Part shown: piece by piece, positions 61,110-64,000 of the stretch
Numbering within the stretch: position 1 is the stretch's first letter
How the letters are laid out: every line of letters begins with the position of its first letter
From: Rhineura floridana
Taxonomy: Eukaryota; Chordata; Lepidosauria; Squamata; Rhineuridae
NCBI RefSeq assembly: GCF_030035675.1
Contig: NC_084482.1
Coordinates: forward strand, 226,884,943-226,948,942
Direction: 5' to 3'
Length of the DNA stretch: 64,000 nt
The notes under the pieces: model-generated
Databases searched by the model: none
Told to the model about the DNA's origin: nothing
The model's input: the letters and a program-made list of their open reading frames with translations, nothing else
Position numbers and translations under genes: made by a program

Positions 61110-64000
61110 TGGAAGTGGGGCAAGAGCAACTCCTGTTCTGTTCTTTTGTTTATGTTCCAGAAGAGAGATAGAGCGAGGGTCCTCCAGATGGACAGAGTTG
61201 TTTACCTTTATCTGTGATGCTCTGACTGACTTCCTTCTGTTGCTAGACTGTGACGTCTTTAGGGAAGCTTACCTGCCGCTCCTCCTTCTGCCCTCTCTCT
61301 TCCTTCTTCTCCAACTGTCTGGGAGAGAGGAGACTCCCTTTGTCTCTGCTCTCTCTCCAAGCATGGGGCTGACTCCTACACCTGAGTGTTATGCCTCCAA
61401 CTTAGCTAGTTAGTAAGAACTAGATATGCCTTTCTATCTACTATGTATTTCTATAAATAAACTTGCTTTTCTTATTTTACTAAATCTCAAGTCTCAGTGA
61501 TCCTGATGCAGGGTAAAACTCCAGAGTTTTCTGGAGCTGACGGATTACTTTGACTCATCTCAATCTGGTTTTAGGCCAGGTCATGGAACTGAGACTGTAT
61601 TGGTGGCGTTAGTAGACGATCTTCGGAGAGAGTTAGACAAGGGGAATGTGTCCTTACTAGTTCTCCTCGATCTTTCTGCAGCGTTCGATACGATCGACCA
61701 TAACATCCTCCTAGACCGCCTCTTCGAGATGGGCTTGCAAGGCACTGTTTTTCAGTGGCTCCGCTCGTTCTTGGAGGGCAGATCACAGAGAGTATTGCTT
61801 GGGAATTTTAGTTCTGATCCCTGGCCGTTATCATGTGGAGTTCCACAAGGCTCGGTGCTTTCACCGATGCTATTCAACATTTACATGAAACCGCTAGGAG
61901 AGATCATCTGGAGGTTTGGAATTCGATTTCACCAATATGCTGATGATACCCAGCTTTATTTTTCCTTTCCTCCGGATACGAAAGATGCCATCCTCCCATT
62001 AAACAATTGTCTAACAGCAGTAAAGACCTGGATGACGCAGAATAAACTTAAACTAAACCCAGATAAAACAGAGGTGCTGGTGGTTGGACATCGAACTGAG
62101 TTGGAAACAGGGAATGTTCCGATATTAGACGGAGTTGTACTCCCTTTAAAGACTCAAGTCCGTAGTCTCGGTGTTCTCCTAGACTCGGCCTTGACTCTAG
62201 AGGCTCATGTTCTTGCAATCTCTAGAAGCACTTCCACCTGCCTGAAGCTAGTTCGCCAATTGCGCCCTTTTTTGGAGCTTTCTGACTTGACCATGGTTGC
62301 CCATGCCTTGGTCACGTCTAAACCAGATTATTGTAACTCACTTTATTTAGGTCTTCCCCTTAGAATACTCCGCCAATTGAAATTGGTTCAGAGAGCAGCT
62401 GTTAGGATGCTAACTGGGGCGGACGTCCGAGCTCACACTACTCCGCTTTTAAAACAACTACACTGGCTTCCAATCTCCTATCAAGTTCAGTTTAAAATCC
62501 TGGTTTTAACGTTTAAAGCTCTATCGGGCTCAGGTCCTAGTTATCTATCAAATCATTTGTCATTTTATGAACCGGCCCATCCTTTAAGATCTTCTTTAGA
62601 CCCTGGTCTTAATATTCCCTCCTTTTCCCAAATTCACCAGACGGGCATTAGGAATAAATTGTTCTCAGTGGGGGCACCAACTCTTTGGAATGCTCTTCCG
62701 CAGGAAATTCGTTCTTCCCCTTCTCTGTTTAGCTTCTGTCGCCATGTTAAGACCTTTTTATTTCGGTTAGCTTTTGAATTGTAATGTGTGATATACTGTA
62801 TATTTCTTATAATGTTTTATAACTTGTTTGGTATGTTATACTGTACTATGTTGTTTTATTATGCTATTGTTTGCCGCTTAGAATTCCTTGGAACTGAAGC
62901 GGGATATAAACTTTTTAAATAAATAAAAGCCTGCTTTGTTAGGTAAATGCACACACACGCTGGCACACTCGCATTTCAACATCTGCTGTTACTCTGCTGC
63001 TGTGCTGCTGCTTTAAACTAAATTACCACACAAACACACAGCAACAAGGGTTATGGGACCCGGCAACTAAATTGAATGCAAGTTGTGGCTGAAACTAAAG
63101 GTGCTTGTGTGTAATTTACAAGCAAGACTTTAAGTTAGAAAGGAAAAGCAGTACAAAAAGATAAGAAAGGATGGCTGAAATATCAATACTTGAGAGACGT
63201 GTTCCAAGGTTTGAAAAGGATAACTACGAATTGTGGGATTTAAGATTCACTGCACTTCTTGACGGAGAAGATTTGAAAGGAATTCTGACTGATCCAGAAC
63301 CCTCGGCGGATGATGAGACTGCCACAGCATCATGGAGATGTAAGCATGCAAGAGTAAAGTCTCTGCTTATTTCTGCTCTATCAGATGAGGCACTAAATGT
63401 TTGCATAGGATGAACAATGTAAAGGAAATGTGGGACAGACTAGAAGGAGTTTATAACAAGAAGACTAAAAGCCACATAATGTACTTTTACAAGGAATTAT
63501 TTTCTCTGAAGGAGAATGCTGAGAGAGGCAACCTGAGTAAACCTTGGATTTTACAAGCCTCTGTGCTTAGCTTGAAAGATGTGGGAGGGTTCTAGATGAT
63601 GAAATGAAGAAGGCACTGCTTTTGAGTTCCCTCAATGATTATCATAAATTAATTTGCTGTGTATTAGAGAATTCTGAACAAGGCCTGAGTCAGATTATAT
63701 CATATTTAAAAGACCAAGTTTTTAAAGAAAGGCGGGAACTGAAGGCTATGTAGGAGCAAGAGGTAAACCTTACTAGAGGCAGACATGAAAGGGACAAAAG
63801 GATGAGTCAGCGCCCGAATCCACAAACAGGCATAGACAAACACAGCAACACGGGTTTCATATGCAAAACTCCAAAGCAGACAGGAGTGAGGTCTGACTTC
63901 AAACGGCCAGCTGAAGGAAGAGAAGCCCCTACGCAAACTGACTTTAAGCCAAAGACAAAAGCTTCTAGCTACTCTGTGTCTCATGAAGGCAAGAATGATT
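61110..64000 (+). mobile_element. Copia-type LTR retrotransposon, 5' part (runs off window), LTR split by L2
   Basis: A fossil. The LTR runs from TGGAAGTGGGGC at 61110 to about 63048 (CACAGCAACA), with an L2 inserted in it; without the L2 it is about 530 bp, matching the solo copies at 9911-10325 and 11313-11835. A primer-site-like segment follows (ttatgggacccggcaac). From 63171 come Copia-type gag words (FEKDNYELWDLRFTALL; MWDRLEGVYNKKTKSHIMYF), extending toward the window end. Visible gag has a few disruptions; pol would lie beyond 64000. Confidence 0.75.
61519..62926 (+). mobile_element. L2 LINE with long open RT frame, nested in the Copia LTR
   Basis: 5'-truncated L2. The frame 61600-62784 (394 codons, open further upstream) covers most of the RT and C-terminal region: [42 protein letters not shown] (catalytic Asp pair), [54 protein letters not shown]. 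The 3' end is gcgggatataaactttttaa with an AAAT tail. No stop in nearly 1.2 kb, so it is fairly young. It lacks endonuclease, so it cannot move on its own. Confidence 0.85.

Overview
This window is squamate reptile (lizard or snake) nuclear DNA. The evidence is the repeat set: Sauria-type tRNA SINEs, Bov-B-like RTE LINEs, CR1 LINEs ending in ATTCTATG repeats, L2 LINEs and hAT-type DNA transposons. It fits the host genes too, a vomeronasal type-2 receptor (V2R) cluster beside C2H2 zinc-finger genes. There is no prokaryotic gene organisation, CRISPR array or functional RNA gene.

Layout. 1-7548 is the left copy (A) of a direct segmental duplication whose right copy (B) is 53209-58798. Both carry a minus-strand C2H2 zinc-finger gene. 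Copy B has an open 18-finger reading frame. Copy A is split by a 1,940-bp L1-derived retrotransposon with a perfect 20-bp target-site duplication, and copy B preserves the empty site. A second full-length copy of that element (7549-about 9484) starts exactly where A/B similarity stops. The element encodes an intact ORF1-like protein of 207 codons and no ORF2, so it resembles the mammalian HAL1 ('half-L1') design. 9.5-13.7 kb holds Copia-type LTRs and non-coding repeats. 13.7-15.4 kb holds a minus-strand KRAB zinc-finger gene whose C-terminal end runs into LTR sequence. 16.6-17.9 kb holds a minus-strand V2R pseudogene split by CR1.

18956-42967 is an apparently intact six-exon V2R gene on the plus strand. 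It is predicted at 854 residues, and all splice sites and phases are consistent. Its introns have absorbed L2, a 3.3-kb hAT-like transposon, CR1, RTE, SINEs and an almost complete antisense Ty3/Gypsy chromovirus (33072-38763, with a 5-bp target duplication). 43.6-47.8 kb is a zinc-finger remnant and LINE debris. At 47.8-48.9 kb the V2R upstream region, exon 1 and part of intron 1 recur, but no further V2R exons follow inside the window. 49-53.2 kb is nested CR1/L2/RTE and a retroviral remnant. Copy B follows, then a Bov-B-like LINE interrupted by CR1 (58.2-60.97 kb), then the 5' part of a Copia-type element whose LTR is split by an L2 with a long open RT frame (61.1-64 kb).

The V2R is a chemosensory receptor for the vomeronasal organ. 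The zinc-finger genes are probable DNA-binding regulators, one of KRAB type. The region is a tandemly expanding V2R/ZNF cluster reshaped by recent retrotransposition. All identity and age statements are by-eye comparisons within this window.
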